Positions 11,025 through 21,200 of a stretch of DNA of 64,000 bases are shown here, one piece after another (within the stretch, counting starts at the first letter, position 1; each line of letters begins with the position of its first letter). The stretch covers positions 184,171,796-184,235,795 of the forward strand of contig NC_134360.1 in the NCBI RefSeq assembly GCF_048569485.1, given 5' to 3'. Made by a program: the position numbers and the translations under genes. The stretch comes from Anomaloglossus baeobatrachus. Taxonomy: Eukaryota > Chordata > Amphibia > Anura > Aromobatidae. A model generated the notes under the pieces. That model saw only the letters and a list, made by a program, of their open reading frames with translations. It ran no database searches and was not told the DNA's origin.

Positions 11025-12675
11025 CAGTCATACGAAAAAGTTTGGGCACCCCTATTGTTAACCTCTTTTCTTTATAACAATTTGGGTTTTGGCAACAGCT
11101 ATTTCAGTTTCATATATCTAATAAATGATGGACTGAGTAATATTTCTGAATTGAAATGAGGTTTATTGTACTAATAGAAAATGTACAATCTGCATTTAAA
11201 CTAAATTTGACAGGTGCATAAGTATGGGCACCCTTATCAATTTCTTGTTTTGAACACTCCTAACTACTTTTTACTGACTTACTGAAGCACTAAATTGGTT
11301 TTGTAACCTCATTGAGCTTTGAACTTCATAGGCAGGTGTATCCAATCATGAGAAAAGGTATTTAAGGTAACCACTTGCAAGTTGTTCTCCTATTTGAATC
11401 TCCTATGAAGAGTGGCATCATGGGCTCCTCAAAACAACTCTCAAATGATTTGAAAACAAAGATTATTCAACATAGTTGTTCAGGGGAAGGATACAAAAAG
11501 TTGTCTCAGAGATTTAAACTGTCAGTTTCCACTGTGAGGAACATAGTAAGGAAATGGAAGAACACAGGTACAGTTCTTGTTAAGCCCAGAAGTGGCAGGC
11601 CAAGAAAAATATCAGAAAGGCAGATAAGAAGAATGGTGAGAACAGTCAAGGCCAATCCACAGACCACCTCCAAAGACCTGCAGCATCATCTTGCTGCAGA
11701 TGGTGTCAATGTGCATCGATCAACAATACAGCGCACGTTGCACAAGGAGAAGCTGTATGGGAGAGTGATGCGAAAGAAGCCATTTCTGCAAGCACGCCAC
11801 AAACAGAGTCGCCTGAGGTATGCAAAAGCACATTTGGACAAGCCAGTTACATTTTGGAAGAAGGTCCTGTGGACTGATGAAACAAAGATTGAGTTGTTTG
11901 GTCATACAAAAAGGCGTTATGCATGGAGGCAAAAAAACACGGCATTCCAAGAAAAACACTTGCTACCCACAGTAAAATGTGGCGGAGGTTCCATCATGCT
12001 TTGGGGCTGTGTGGCCAATGCCAGCACCGGGAATCTTGTTAAAGTTGAGGGTCGCATGGATTCAACTCAGTATCAGCTGATTCTTGACAATAATGTGCAA
12101 GAATCAGTGCCGAAGTTGAAGTTACGCAGGGGATGGATATTTCAGCAAGACAATGATGCAAAACACCGCTCCAAATCTACTCAGGCATTCATGCAGAAGA
12201 ACAATTACAATGTTCTGGAATGGCCATCCCAGTCCCCAGACCTGAATATCATTGAACATCTGTGGGATGATTTGAAGCGTGCTGTCCATGCTCGGCGACC
12301 ATCAAACTTAACTGAACTGGAATTGTTTTGTAAACAGGAATGGTCAAAAATACCTTCATCCAGGATCCAGGAACTCATTAAAAGCTACAGAAAGCGACTA
12401 GAGGCTGTTATTTTTGCAAAAGGAGGATCTACAAAATATTAATGTCACTTTTATGTTGAGGTGCCCATACTTATGTACCTCTCAAATTTAGTTTAAATGC
12501 AGATTGCACATTTTCTGTTAGTACAATAAACCTCATTTCAATTCAGAAATATTACTGAATCCATCAGTTATTAGATATATGAAACTGAAATACGGTAGCT
12601 GTTGCAAAAACCCAAATTGTTATAAAGAAAAAAGGTTAACATTAATAGGGGTGCCCAAACTTTTTTGTATGACTG
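11025..12675 (+). mobile_element. Complete Tc1/mariner transposon (1651 bp)
   Basis: Both inverted terminal repeats of about 210 bp are present, each with an outer copy (gtttgggcacccc) and an inner copy (agtatgggcaccc) of the direct repeat. This is the IR/DR layout of Tc1-like elements such as Sleeping Beauty. TA duplications lie at 11023-11024 and 12676-12677. The open transposase frame lies between them. All parts needed for mobility appear present, although single missense changes cannot be judged by eye. It sits in the last intron of CLCA set 1 in the same orientation as that gene. Confidence 0.93.
11405..12442 (+). CDS. Tc1-like transposase, intact DD34E frame
   Basis: The frame is open from an ATG at 11375, but 11420 (MGSSKQLSN) is the likely start because it gives 340 aa, the normal Tc1 length; 11405 is an alternative. 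Numbered from the 11420 Met, the catalytic triad falls at D153 (LWTDETK), D244 (QQDNDAKH) and E279 (IIEHLW), the same positions I recall for Sleeping Beauty. The N-terminus has the paired-type helix-turn-helix (about residues 10-60, KLSVSTVRNIVRKWK) and a GRPRK AT-hook-like motif around residue 60. There are no internal stops. It is a different lineage from the transposase at 7212-8243, as both protein and terminal repeats differ clearly. Confidence 0.95.
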   Translation: MKSGIMGSSKQLSNDLKTKIIQHSCSGEGYKKLSQRFKLSVSTVRNIVRKWKNTGTVLVKPRSGRPRKISERQIRRMVRTVKANPQTTSKDLQHHLAADGVNVHRSTIQRTLHKEKLYGRVMRKKPFLQARHKQSRLRYAKAHLDKPVTFWKKVLWTDETKIELFGHTKRRYAWRQKNTAFQEKHLLPTVKCGGGSIMLWGCVANASTGNLVKVEGRMDSTQYQLILDNNVQESVPKLKLRRGWIFQQDNDAKHRSKSTQAFMQKNNYNVLEWPSQSPDLNIIEHLWDDLKRAVHARRPSNLTELELFCKQEWSKIPSSRIQELIKSYRKRLEAVIFAKGGSTKY

Positions 12676-12967
12676 TAGTTTATGGCTGATTGCTTGGCAA
12701 TGTACTTTATGCCAATTATCTGCACTAGGTAGGGTAGACGATGACATCCTTTTACATATGAGTAGGTGTTTTCTCTAATTTCATTTTAAAGCCATAAGAA
12801 GATTTTATTTCAGACAAAAAGACATGTCTTTGTCTCCGACCAAATGATTAAAATGGGAAATGGATGGGTCTTTCATTTATTTTACAAAAAGTCCACTAAA
12901 ATGTTAACTGTTAATGCAACATTATTGTAATAATTAACCTGATGTATATTTATATTTCTGTCACCAG

Positions 12968-13449
12968 CTACAAGTTATGACTTGAGAATGAGCGTCAACC
13001 CTAAAGACCTTAGAGATAACTTCGATGGATCAATCCAAGTAAACATTTCCAGTTACGTTCCACAACAAGCTGGAAACAGAGAAACTTTCTCCTTCGTGCC
13101 AGAAAATGTTGTAATAGAAAATGGAACCATACTTTTCTTTGCCTTAGTTGCTGTTGATAAAGCTGATAAAAGATCAGATGTTTCTAACATAGCGCAGGCG
13201 GCACTCGTCATCCCACCAACACCGGCCCCTACAACTGCCCCTACAACTGCCCCTACAGCTGCCCCTACAGCTGCCCCTACAACTGCCCCTACAACTGCCC
13301 CTACAGCTGACAGTTCAGATGGACCAAACATAACCATACTTACACTGATAGTCTGTGGCAGCGTCATCATCATCTGCATCATTATAAGTATTACTGTCGG
13401 TATTGCCAGCTGCCAAAGGAAGAAAAGAAATCCGGAAATGAGACTATAA
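12968..13449 (+). CDS. CLCA gene set 1, last coding exon
   Basis: The acceptor AG is at 12966-12967, the exon enters in phase 1, and the stop TAA is at 13447-13449. It completes the FN3-like domain (TSYDLRMS ... FFALVAVDKADKRSDVSNIAQAALVIPP). A stalk of seven PTTA/PTAA units follows, then a 26-residue hydrophobic span (ILTLIVCGSVIIICIIISIT...) and a short basic tail (CQRKKRNPEMRL). The protein would be a type I, single-pass surface protein. From memory, human CLCA4 also ends with a Pro/Thr repeat and one hydrophobic span, so this may be the CLCA1/4 side of the family, but I do not assign a symbol. It is intact, unlike the duplicate at 23892-24334. Confidence 0.93.
13229..13311 (+). repeat. 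12-bp coding minisatellite (Pro-Thr-Thr-Ala stalk)
   Basis: Seven tandem units of gcccctacaact/gct encode PTTA or PTAA repeats between the FN3-like domain and the membrane span. Such Thr/Pro/Ala tracts are mucin-like and probably O-glycosylated, holding the ectodomain away from the membrane. The unit is nearly perfect, so its length probably varies between individuals. Confidence 0.9.
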
Positions 13450-13535
13450 GAACATCAGCATTGCCTGTGCTAATATAGGATAAATATTAAAATGTTATTT
13501 CAATTTAGTACATTTATGGCATATTCCCTGTATGC

Positions 13536-13541
13536 AATAAA
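13536..13541 (+). promoter_or_regulatory. Poly(A) signal of CLCA set 1
   Basis: Canonical AATAAA lies 87 bases after the CLCA stop codon, in an AT-rich 3' UTR. It is the first canonical hexamer after the stop. Confidence 0.7.
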
Positions 13542-13559
13542 CCTCTGAAAGATGTAGGT

Positions 13560-14640
13560 CTCCCTTCTGGGTCTCACACCTGCCTGCAGAACTAAGGTCC
13601 CCAACCGCCATCGTACCTAGTATTGCAGCCACTGAGAAAGTAGAAGTGGACATGTATGCCTGAAGGGGTATCCCAATCTCATACAGTTATAGCATATCCA
13701 CTAGATATGCTGTAAATGTACTGTATAATAGATGCAAGACCCACCAATTGGACCTGCCTCTATCTCGAGAACGGGGCCGTGATGCAAGCAATTGTCAGTA
13801 GAGAGGCGGTTGGAATTCCCTTTCCTATTTCATTGTACCACCACTCCACTTAAATCAGCCTGCAATGGGGTCTCTTGAGATACATCAGGTTCCTATGGGT
13901 GGTATCTGCATTTAATATATATTTAAAACTATCTTGTGGATATGCAAAGAATGTATAAAGATGGGAATACCCCTATAACTCTCTATCACTTATAAGGGAG
14001 TTCCAAATACAGATGCTTACAGCGGCGCCGGGTGGTTATGGCAAGAGATCTTGATTTCTATGATAAATTGATGCACAGTGTTTACTGGAAACCTATTCTC
14101 ATGCATTGAATAAACTTGATTTGCAAAAACCATTTTACTCCTTTATATTACTACTAAAATGTATATATTAAAGGAGCATATGAATAATGTTTGGACTCTA
14201 AGTATTCTGTCTCATCCTAGAAGCTGTGAATCCTAAGCGCTCTAATTATCAGTCCCTTAGATAACTGTATGATTGTACTCACACTTCCGGCATCAACATA
14301 TAGTTTAACTCAGCCTGAAACGATGACTTGTAGGAAGACCAGGAGAAACGCTGTAGTTTTCTTCTAGAATCTTGTATTAAGTACAAAGTAAAGGCAGGTG
14401 AAAAGGAATAATCTGTACAGGGCTGTAGACATGTGTTCAGCAATGGTTCCTCTCTAGACTAAACTGAAGGAGAAGGGAGGAGCTTTCTATACAGAAGCCA
14501 ACTAAGGGAAGAACATAGGGACAAACTTCATACAGTCTAATCTACCTAGTAACAATAAGGAATTTCCTGATAGGAGGAAAAATATGCAATGCAAGAAATA
14601 TAAACAGGTTTATGCCAGCTTTATGCCAGGCCCAGACAGA
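13560..14640. other. Intergenic/3' flanking sequence
   Basis: Downstream of the CLCA set 1 poly(A) signal. Contains no recognised exon, element end or RNA motif. Moderately AT-rich. Confidence 0.35.
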
Positions 14641-15110
14641 GCATGCTGGAGGTCCTCTTTATTGAAGCTCCCTTATGACCATTATCCCCTGAGGAGTAAG
14701 CGAATTATGAAACGCATTGGGAGGTCCTGGAGCATATAAGGTCAGATGGTGGCCAATTGTGGGGTAATGTGAGGCAAAAATTGGCTCCCCCCTCTTTACA
14801 TTGGACCACATTGTTTTTTCCTTGTTGTATCAAGATTTAGTAAGTGCTGTCTACATGACCCTGCTGAATACTGGTTATAGCAATTGACAGCCTCTCTAGT
14901 GCTGTCATTACCTTTCATCACCACAGAGGGAGGAAATCGTTGGTTCTTTCCCGCTTAAATGTGGAGTTTGTCCTGAATAATAATAGGAGCCTGTAAAAAA
15001 TTGCTCCTTTTTAATAGGTTGGTTCTACAACCATTTATGTTGTGTGGTTTGTTACTCTTTTAATCAGTATATTAAAGGTTACATTTTATATTGTTACCAC
15101 ATTCATTCAC
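14641..15110 (+). mobile_element. Penelope-like 3' remnant with hammerhead
   Basis: The unit begins with a hammerhead-type motif at 14667-14733 and is followed by non-coding sequence to about 15110. No coding sequence is left. Assignment follows the motif and its resemblance in layout to 17245-19345. Confidence 0.4.
14667..14733 (+). ncRNA. Hammerhead-type motif with extended stem I
   Basis: Core CTGAGGA (14689-14695) fits CUGANGA, because position 7 is free. Stem II is gtaa/ttat and GAAAC follows. Stem III has decayed by one transition (acgcatt instead of acgcgtt). Stem I can extend as three blocks: CCC/GGG next to the core, then GACC/GGTC, then GCTCC (14667-14671)/GGAGC (14729-14733). The layered stem I supports a real former ribozyme. 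The stem III change makes present activity doubtful. Confidence 0.6.
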
Positions 15111-15815
15111 ACCTTGCTCAGCTGGTTTACCCTACGAGAAAAGAGACAAACACGAAAAAAATGCAACGGTAATGCACTGAATTCAAGTCCATGCTTGGTT
15201 GATAATGCATAGTCCTTGCGTAAAAATGTAAAAGTAGAAAAATGGAAAAAATGAATTCAAGTACAACAAACCCATCTTTAGATTGGGGAAGCCGCAAACA
15301 TGCCAACTCTTCCTCCAACCTAATAATCCAATGGTAAAGTTTTAGTCCAAAGGAAAAGTTCAAGGTTCAATTGGACATGGACAGTTGTGTCTCAGTACAG
15401 CAGGGGTAAGGAAAAGTACGCTCCCCGCCGTGGCAGTGTCCAACGTCAAAGTTAGTTCATGTAATGTCCTCCTTCGGTAAAAGTAGCACGAGTTCGGTGA
15501 CACTAGGATGATTCACGCATATGTTCCAGCCGTGGCACGTTGAAGACTTGTAGAAACAGTGAGCGATGAGAATAAGACGAGCTACGGCTCGCACCATAGA
15601 TGACCAACTTGAGAAGCGCTCGAAGCAATGAGGTCTCAACTTCTGTTTTTATGTCACTGAAGTGTAGCAAGCGGAGACGACCGGTCCAATTACCTTGTCG
15701 AACTCTGTCTCCACCAGCTTGTACATGCTGCCGACGGAGTTATCGCAGGTCTCCTTGTATAAGATACTTGGAATTATCAGCCACATGTTGTTGCCGAGTT
15801 TGGACCCAGCAGTGA
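15111..15815. other. Unclassified intergenic sequence
   Basis: Mixed composition with no clear element ends. Short open frames exist on both strands but resemble nothing I recognise. Possibly part of an older repeat joined to the next one. Confidence 0.3.
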
Positions 15816-16862
15816 GTAGAGTTGAGCGCGGTTCGTGGTTCTCCAGTTCGCGGTTCGAGTGATTTTGGGGGGTGTTCTAGATCGAACTAGAACTCGAGCT
15901 TTTTGCTAAAAGTTCGTTAGCTCGAGTTACGTTCGAGAACGGTTTTATCAGCAAAAAGCCAAGCTAATTACTAGCTGGCTTTTCGCTGTAATAGTGTAAG
16001 TCACTCTGTGACTCACACTATTATGAAATTTCAGCGTATAGTGTGCGGGGACTGCACGTTCAGGTCACTGCTGCTGGGATAATGGCGATCGCCATTTTTT
16101 TTTTTTCCTTTTCTTCCTTCCCTAAGCGTGCGTGTAGTGGGGCGGGCCAGCATGTCAGCCAATCCCAGACACACACACAGCTAAGTGGACTTTTTGCCAG
16201 ACAAGCAAGGGCATGTGTCATAGGTTGTCCATGTCACATGTCCTCGCATTATAAAAACGGACATTTTGTTCCAGCACGGCATTATCTGCCTTCTGCGTCT
16301 GGGTGTCAGTCACCGCTGACGCAGCTCCTGCCGCCGATTCTGCTTTGTACGCTCTACACACAGCGCTCTACAGATTAGAGATAGAAGTTTAATTCAGCCC
16401 TTTTCAGGGCTCATTTCATCCGGCTCAGAGCCATAGGTGACAGTCAGGTCCGTGGAAACAGTTTTTAACAGCTACAGATAACAGCGTCTGTGTAGCTAAG
16501 CTCAGGGACTTCCTTGCTGCATTTCACCATTAGGAGGGATAGAAAGTGAGGCTTCCTTTCCTCTACACTGATGCACAACCCGGCCACTGTACCCACCTGC
16601 CCTTTTTAGCAAAGCCATTTTAATTGCAGAGTGCTGCCAGTTAGTGGCATCCAAAAAGTGGCTGTTGGACTTCATTAGTGTCCCACTGGTGCCAAGCTAT
16701 TTCCAGCACCTCTGCATTGCACCCTCAAGCTCATTTATACTAAGCCATTATAATAGCAAACACTGAGAAAACTTAGTGGCATCCTAAAAGTGGCTGTTGG
16801 ACATCATTAGTGTCCCACTGGTGCCAAGCTATTTCCAGCACCTCTGCATTGCACCCTCAATA
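15816..16862 (+). repeat. Unclassified repeat with internal tandem duplication
   Basis: Begins with ttgagcgcggttcgtggttc and an array of ttcg/cgaa words that form several small palindromes. It then continues into a GC-balanced body. Near the end, two 89-bp units at about 16643-16733 and 16770-16860 are near-identical (both contain gtgtcccactggtgccaagc). No coding capacity; the class is unknown. Confidence 0.5.
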
Positions 16863-16869
16863 CAATACA

Positions 16870-17245
16870 ATATGTCGTGAGATCGAAGTATCTCTCTTAT
16901 TCCGTACATCTCCCAGGTGTTCCCCTATCCGCTTTCTTAGTTCTTTTTTTGTCTTGCCAATGTAGTCCAGGGGGCAAGTGCATTTAGCCACATAGATGAC
17001 CCCCTCGGTACTCTAATTGGCAAAGTCTCGAATCGCATATTCACGGTGCGTACATGCGGACACCACCTGCTTCCCCGGTGAGATCCACTTGCAGAACTTA
17101 CAAGGTCCGCATCTATAAACTCCATTCACCTTCCTATCTAGCTACGTCCCTTCTCTTTGGGGAGCCTGATAAAAACTGTGTACCAGCCTGTCCTTGAGGG
17201 ACCTCCCCTTCTGGAAGGTAATCATGGGCCAATTGCAGTACCGAG
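16870..17245 (-). mobile_element. Penelope-like element fragment (RT tail plus GIY-YIG endonuclease)
   Basis: Minus-strand translation gives the end of the reverse transcriptase (PMITFQKGRSLKDRLVHS). It continues with the Cys linker VNGVYRCGPCKFCK and the GIY-YIG endonuclease start GVIYVAKCTCPLDYIGKTKK followed by ELRKRIGEHLGDVRNKRD. This order (RT, CxxC linker, GIY-YIG) is diagnostic of Penelope-like retroelements that keep an endonuclease. The copy is 5'-truncated and broken, and its 3' end stops near 16870 against another repeat. It is joined at its truncated end to a second copy in the opposite orientation. Confidence 0.85.
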
Positions 17246-17873
17246 GGGGTAATCGACATATTAGACAGGTGCACGGTGGAGATCTGAACTCCATTAGCTT
17301 TAAAATCATCGAAGTTGTCCCAGAGCCAATCAGAAAAGGTAACTGGAACAAACTCCTCCTACAAAGGGAAAGCAAGTGGATATATCGCTTTGATTGCGTA
17401 CATCCTAAGGGCTTGAATGAACAGTTGACGTTTGGATGTTTTCTATAAGAGGCATCTGTCCGGAAACGGAGACACCTTAGACTGCATCAAAATAAATATT
17501 GATCTATACCCGTCAGGCTAATATCATTCCGTAAAGGAATAAGCCATGTTTGGATTGGTGAAATCATTTTCACCTCCATATGATATCTTGAATTTATGTA
17601 ATTTCTCTATCCATAATTACCCCATATCTGAACCCATGTAGCGTCTTTTTGTTGGTGCATGCAGAGCCAACCCAATGGGAGGTTTGTGCGTTCATCTATA
17701 GCTTCCCTTATTTGTCTTTAGATTCACTGGTTAATGGAATAATTAGCATTAAATTCCTCTATCTAGAGGGGATCCTGTATTGAACGGGACCAGCCATTTG
17801 TATGACAAGAGCAGTGTGCTCGTTTGCGGATGGGATGTTTTGCCCTCCCCTCCCCTTCCCCCCCCCCCGTTTC

Positions 17874-18497
17874 CTTCCCTCCTCAAAATAAATGCTGCCA
17901 CGCACCTATATGAGTGTATACATGATTCTGGGGGTGACGCCCATGTGGGCGTTACCAGCTGGGATACACAGTGTCACACGTCACATCCGGGTCTTTTGCG
18001 TTGGTTGTAACTAACCTGTGACAACCTGGTGACGTAGCCTGTGCGGTCATGTGACCCGGACGGATCATGTGGGATTATTTACTTCCAGCGCGGGCTCCGT
18101 TTCTCCCTGAATGGTGATTCCCTCCTCAAAATAAAAGCTGCCACACATTTATATGAGTGTATACATGTATAAGATTAGAATGATGTGAATCGATAGAGAT
18201 TCTTTAAATGGATAAACACTGTGATCCTGCGTGACGCTGTGAGGGGGGCGGGGATGCACCTCGGAGCTGATGGGGACGGATTATACTGTCAGGTGACTCC
18301 GGGGATGACGCCCACGTGGGCAGTACCAGCTGGGATACACAGTGTTTGGGACCGCACGTCATATCCGGGTCTTTCACGCTGGTTGTAACTAACCTGGGAC
18401 AACCCGGTGACATAGCCTGTGTGGTCACGTGACCCGGACGGGTCATGTGGGATTATTTACTTCCGGCGAGGGCTCCACTTTTCCCTGAATGGCGATT
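17874..18497 (+). repeat. Two diverged tandem units in the Penelope-like 3' region
   Basis: Both units start with ccctcctcaaaataaa and share gacgccca-gtgggc, ccagctgggatacacagtgt, gtgacccggacgg and tcatgtgggattatttactt. The second unit is longer by about 130 bases. Both end next to a ccctgaatgg-gatt phrase. Confidence 0.8.
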
Positions 18498-18791
18498 GTT
18501 TGTATGATAAACATCCGGGGTTTCTATGGCAATGGGGCGTCCCCGGGGGCAATCACCTGGTCAATTAACCTTTACTGGGGATAATTAAGGATGGGTAGCC
18601 GCAGGGCAAGACGTCTATGATATACATCCACATGGAGAGGTGTGTGCTGCGGAATGAGTAGCCCCCTTAACAGCTTTCTGGTATGTAATCCCTGCCTTTT
18701 AACATTTTAAGGATATTCTGCATGATGGTTTAGATTTGGGGTTTGTTGATATCTATTTATTCCACAGGCGATTGGGCCATCTATTTAATAT

Positions 18792-18842
18792 TATCTCCTG
18801 ATGAACCCCAATTAATTATATGGGGAGAAACGCGTCGAGGCT
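18792..18842 (+). ncRNA. Hammerhead-ribozyme motif, canonical core
   Basis: CTGATGA at 18798-18804, stem II cccc/gggg with a 12-base AT-rich loop, then GAAAC, two-base-pair stem III (AC-GC-GT) and cleavage triplet GTC ending at 18836. CTC before the core pairs with GAG after the triplet (stem I). Every invariant core base is present, and the motif sits downstream of Penelope-like endonuclease coding sequence on the same strand, which is where the family's ribozymes are expected. Confidence 0.8.
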
Positions 18843-19345
18843 GTGTGATTTTATATTATTGGGTTGAGGACCATGGAAAGCCCGGACACCTTCACGTTAT
18901 GAAAAATACTGCTAAGGGACCTTTTTGACCCGAACATTTCTCAGATAAGTGTTATTTCCCTATTTTCCCTGACTATTGATGGTATAACCCCGCAGATTCT
19001 ACCCAATTAAGAGGGAGATCAGGGATATCCTAGTAGGGAAAGTCGCCGAGGAATGGGGGCACCTTTTTACCTTTAGGGTGTGCGTGACCTAAGTTACATC
19101 TCCATTGGCAGGCAGAGGAAAGAGAGAGCAAGGGTCATTTTAAAACTATCCCCCCTGGCAGTACTATTAATGTGATTTTTCTGTGGAACGATTGTTTTCA
19201 TTCTTCTGGTAGGATATACTGGAGCTGTCCCATGGTCCTGGGATTTTGTTTATGTGTCACATTTTTTCACAGGTGGAATTTTGAATGTTTTAATGAATAT
19301 CAATAAAATTGTTTTTATATTATACAAATTGAGGTAGCATCCTGG

Positions 19346-19708
19346 GTCAAAGTGTTTGAACTGACCAATCAGTGACTTCCAATGAGGTTTGGGTCAAGTT
19401 CGGAGCTAGAACAGAATTTTATCTAAAGTCCGGTTGTACCCACAGAATCTGGACTTCAATGGGTCTGCTGTTCTCTACTCATAATGAGTACTGTATCAAG
19501 AGCAATAATATTTCTGATATTAATATATTGGCTAGTCTCTTTGAGAGTGTGGTTGGCCCTTTATCTAACCCCGTGAAATACTTGTAAGACAAATAATAAT
19601 AACGATATTATGTTATTGTATTTTTTACCTTATAGAGGTACCAATAGAAATAAAAAAATGAATTAAAACAATGATGCAAACAGATGTCAGTAAATATCTT
19701 GTTTTCAG
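19346..19708. other. Sequence upstream of the duplicated CLCA exons
   Basis: No CLCA exon resembling the one that should precede 19709 was found here or further left to 13449. AT-rich near the acceptor; nothing else recognised. Confidence 0.35.
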
Positions 19709-19876
19709 GGCCTGATATTCTGAAGAATGATGGAATATATTCCAAATACTTCATGAACTTCGCAGAAAATGGAAGATATGGTCTAAAGGTACGAGTTGAA
19801 AACAATAAGAAGGGTAAAAGTCGCCTGATCCTTCCCAAGAACCGTGCTCTCTATGTTCCAGGATTTATCATAGACG
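19709..19876 (+). CDS. CLCA gene set 2, third-last exon
   Basis: 168-nt exon with acceptor at 19707-19708 (ttgttttcag) and donor GT at 19877-19878 (gtaaga). It encodes PDILKNDGIYSKYFMNF, then GRYGLKVRVENN and LYVPGFIIDG, matching the exon at 880-1044 with one extra codon. Phase is identical (1 in, 1 out). The frame is open. With no earlier exons between 13450 and 19708, this is either the start of a partial duplicate or an alternative exon reached from donors to the left of the window. Confidence 0.88.
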
Positions 19877-19961
19877 GTAAGAAACTTTTCAGGCACTTTA
19901 ATAAAATACAAATTAATTTATATACCTACCGTAATTTAAAAGCAAATCATCTATATACGAA

Positions 19962-20308
19962 GATCTGTCACCAGGTCAAAAACGGAAGCTCCCAGTCTAT
20001 TCCCACTGCTCTCCTTAATACTCCCCTATTTGCTTTTTTAAAAACCTCCAATCAGTTCCATAGATATGACACTTTATATTTACTGCAAATTTTTCATGAT
20101 CTTTACCCAGGGGTCGGTGATCACAGGGTAATCCCATACGCCTCAACTCCTTGGTAACGACTATAAAAATTAGCGCTAAATGTAAAGACCCATATCTCTG
20201 TAATTAATTGGCAGATTAAAAAAAAATTGATTATTTAGGGAAGTAGCGGAAAGAGAAAAAAAGAGCAAAAACATGGTCCCTTTTGACCTGGTGACAGTTC
20301 CTCTTTAA
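19962..20308. mobile_element. Short MITE with ctgtcacc termini
   Basis: Inverted ends (gatctgtcaccaggtcaaaa at the left; the mirror ttttgacctggtgacagttc at the right) bound about 347 bp without coding capacity. The terminal word is shared with the 10304-10984 element, so a related family is likely. Confidence 0.65.
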
Positions 20309-20849
20309 GTTTACATTAAGTCATCAGTAATGTGAAACCTAGGGTCTCTGTGGTTTCTCTTGGCTTCAGGAGGATAGGAGTAGCCATTGTAAGCCATATT
20401 GTCATCTCGCTTTGCCGCTCTGATATAGCTACATTATTACAGGGGACGAAACATCTGGACGTCCAGTGACAATAACATCTGACAAGTCAGGGGCTCTCTA
20501 AAACTAGAAGAAACTTTCATTCTAATGCTATGCTGCCCTTATTCAGCACTACCCATAAAACGCAAATATAAATTAGTCTTACGCTTCTTACACATACCAG
20601 ATTGGAGTTACCACTGGCCTTATACCACTGTATGGTGGTCCTTGCAGCACCATATGTTAGGTATATTCTTCTGTAGAAGAAATGCTCCATTGTGACAGTC
20701 CACACTTGCATCAAAAGCAGCACATAAATTATTATAATAGACTGTTACCAAAATCCATGTGTAATAAGACTGATAATTTAGGGGAAATCCGCCAATCTCC
20801 CTGTTCATCCAATAAATGCAATGATCCTTTCACTTGCTTCTCTTTGTAG

Positions 20850-21080
20850 GTACGATTACTATGAACCCTCCGCGTCCTGAAATAGCAGAAGAAGATCTTA
20901 TTGTTGGAGAATTCAGCAGAACATGTCCAGGAGGTTCTTTTGTGGTATCTAATGTGCCCTCAGGTCCTCAACCTGATATCTATAAACCTGAGAGAATAAC
21001 TGATTTGGAAGCAAACATTGTTAATGATATGATCATGCAATATTGGGCGGCCACCGGTGACGATCTGGACCAGGGGAATT
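20850..21080 (+). CDS. CLCA gene set 2, second-last exon (FN3-like)
   Basis: 231 nt, the same length and phases as 5168-5398. Acceptor AG at 20848-20849. It encodes ITMNPPRPEIAEED, SRTCPGGSFVVSNVPSG and ITDLEANIVNDMIMQYW, ending near DDLDQGN. The FN3-like tryptophan and SRT-GGSF motif are kept. The donor is att|gtgaat, weaker than the gtgagg of set 1; the GT is intact. If it is not used, the frame ends at the TAA three codons further on. Splicing to 23892 restores the CLCA frame (AAT TCT). Confidence 0.88.
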
Positions 21081-21200
21081 GTGAATAAAAGGATTTTTTT
21101 TCAATCTTTAATCCTGCTGTATAATAAATCATAAAAAAAAATAAAATTACCTTCTCACCTCCTGTGGGTGGTTATTTGTCCTTCCTCATTCTCGGGTCCT

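Larger units (their letters stand above)
17245..19345 (+). mobile_element. Penelope-like element, 5'-truncated, with long 3' region and hammerhead
   Basis: The + strand from about 17250 to 17448 encodes the C-terminal part of the GIY-YIG endonuclease (KIIEVVPEPIRKG, then LLQRESKWIYRFD, PKGLNEQLTF, stop at 17446-17448). About 1.9 kb of 3' sequence follows. It contains two related GC-rich units (17874-18117 and 18118-18497, both starting ccctcctcaaaataaa) and a hammerhead-type motif at 18792-18842. It ends with caataaaattg near 19300-19313. Tandem 3' repeats and hammerheads are known features of Penelope-like elements. Confidence 0.75.

Noticed and set aside
13053-13382. Minus-strand frame rich in Ala/Val/Gly
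   Set aside because: Antisense shadow of the CLCA Pro/Thr/Ala repeat exon.
20420-20475. Hammerhead-like gacgaaacatctgg
   Set aside because: The upstream core reads ctgatat, not CUGANGA, and no stem II of the right size forms.
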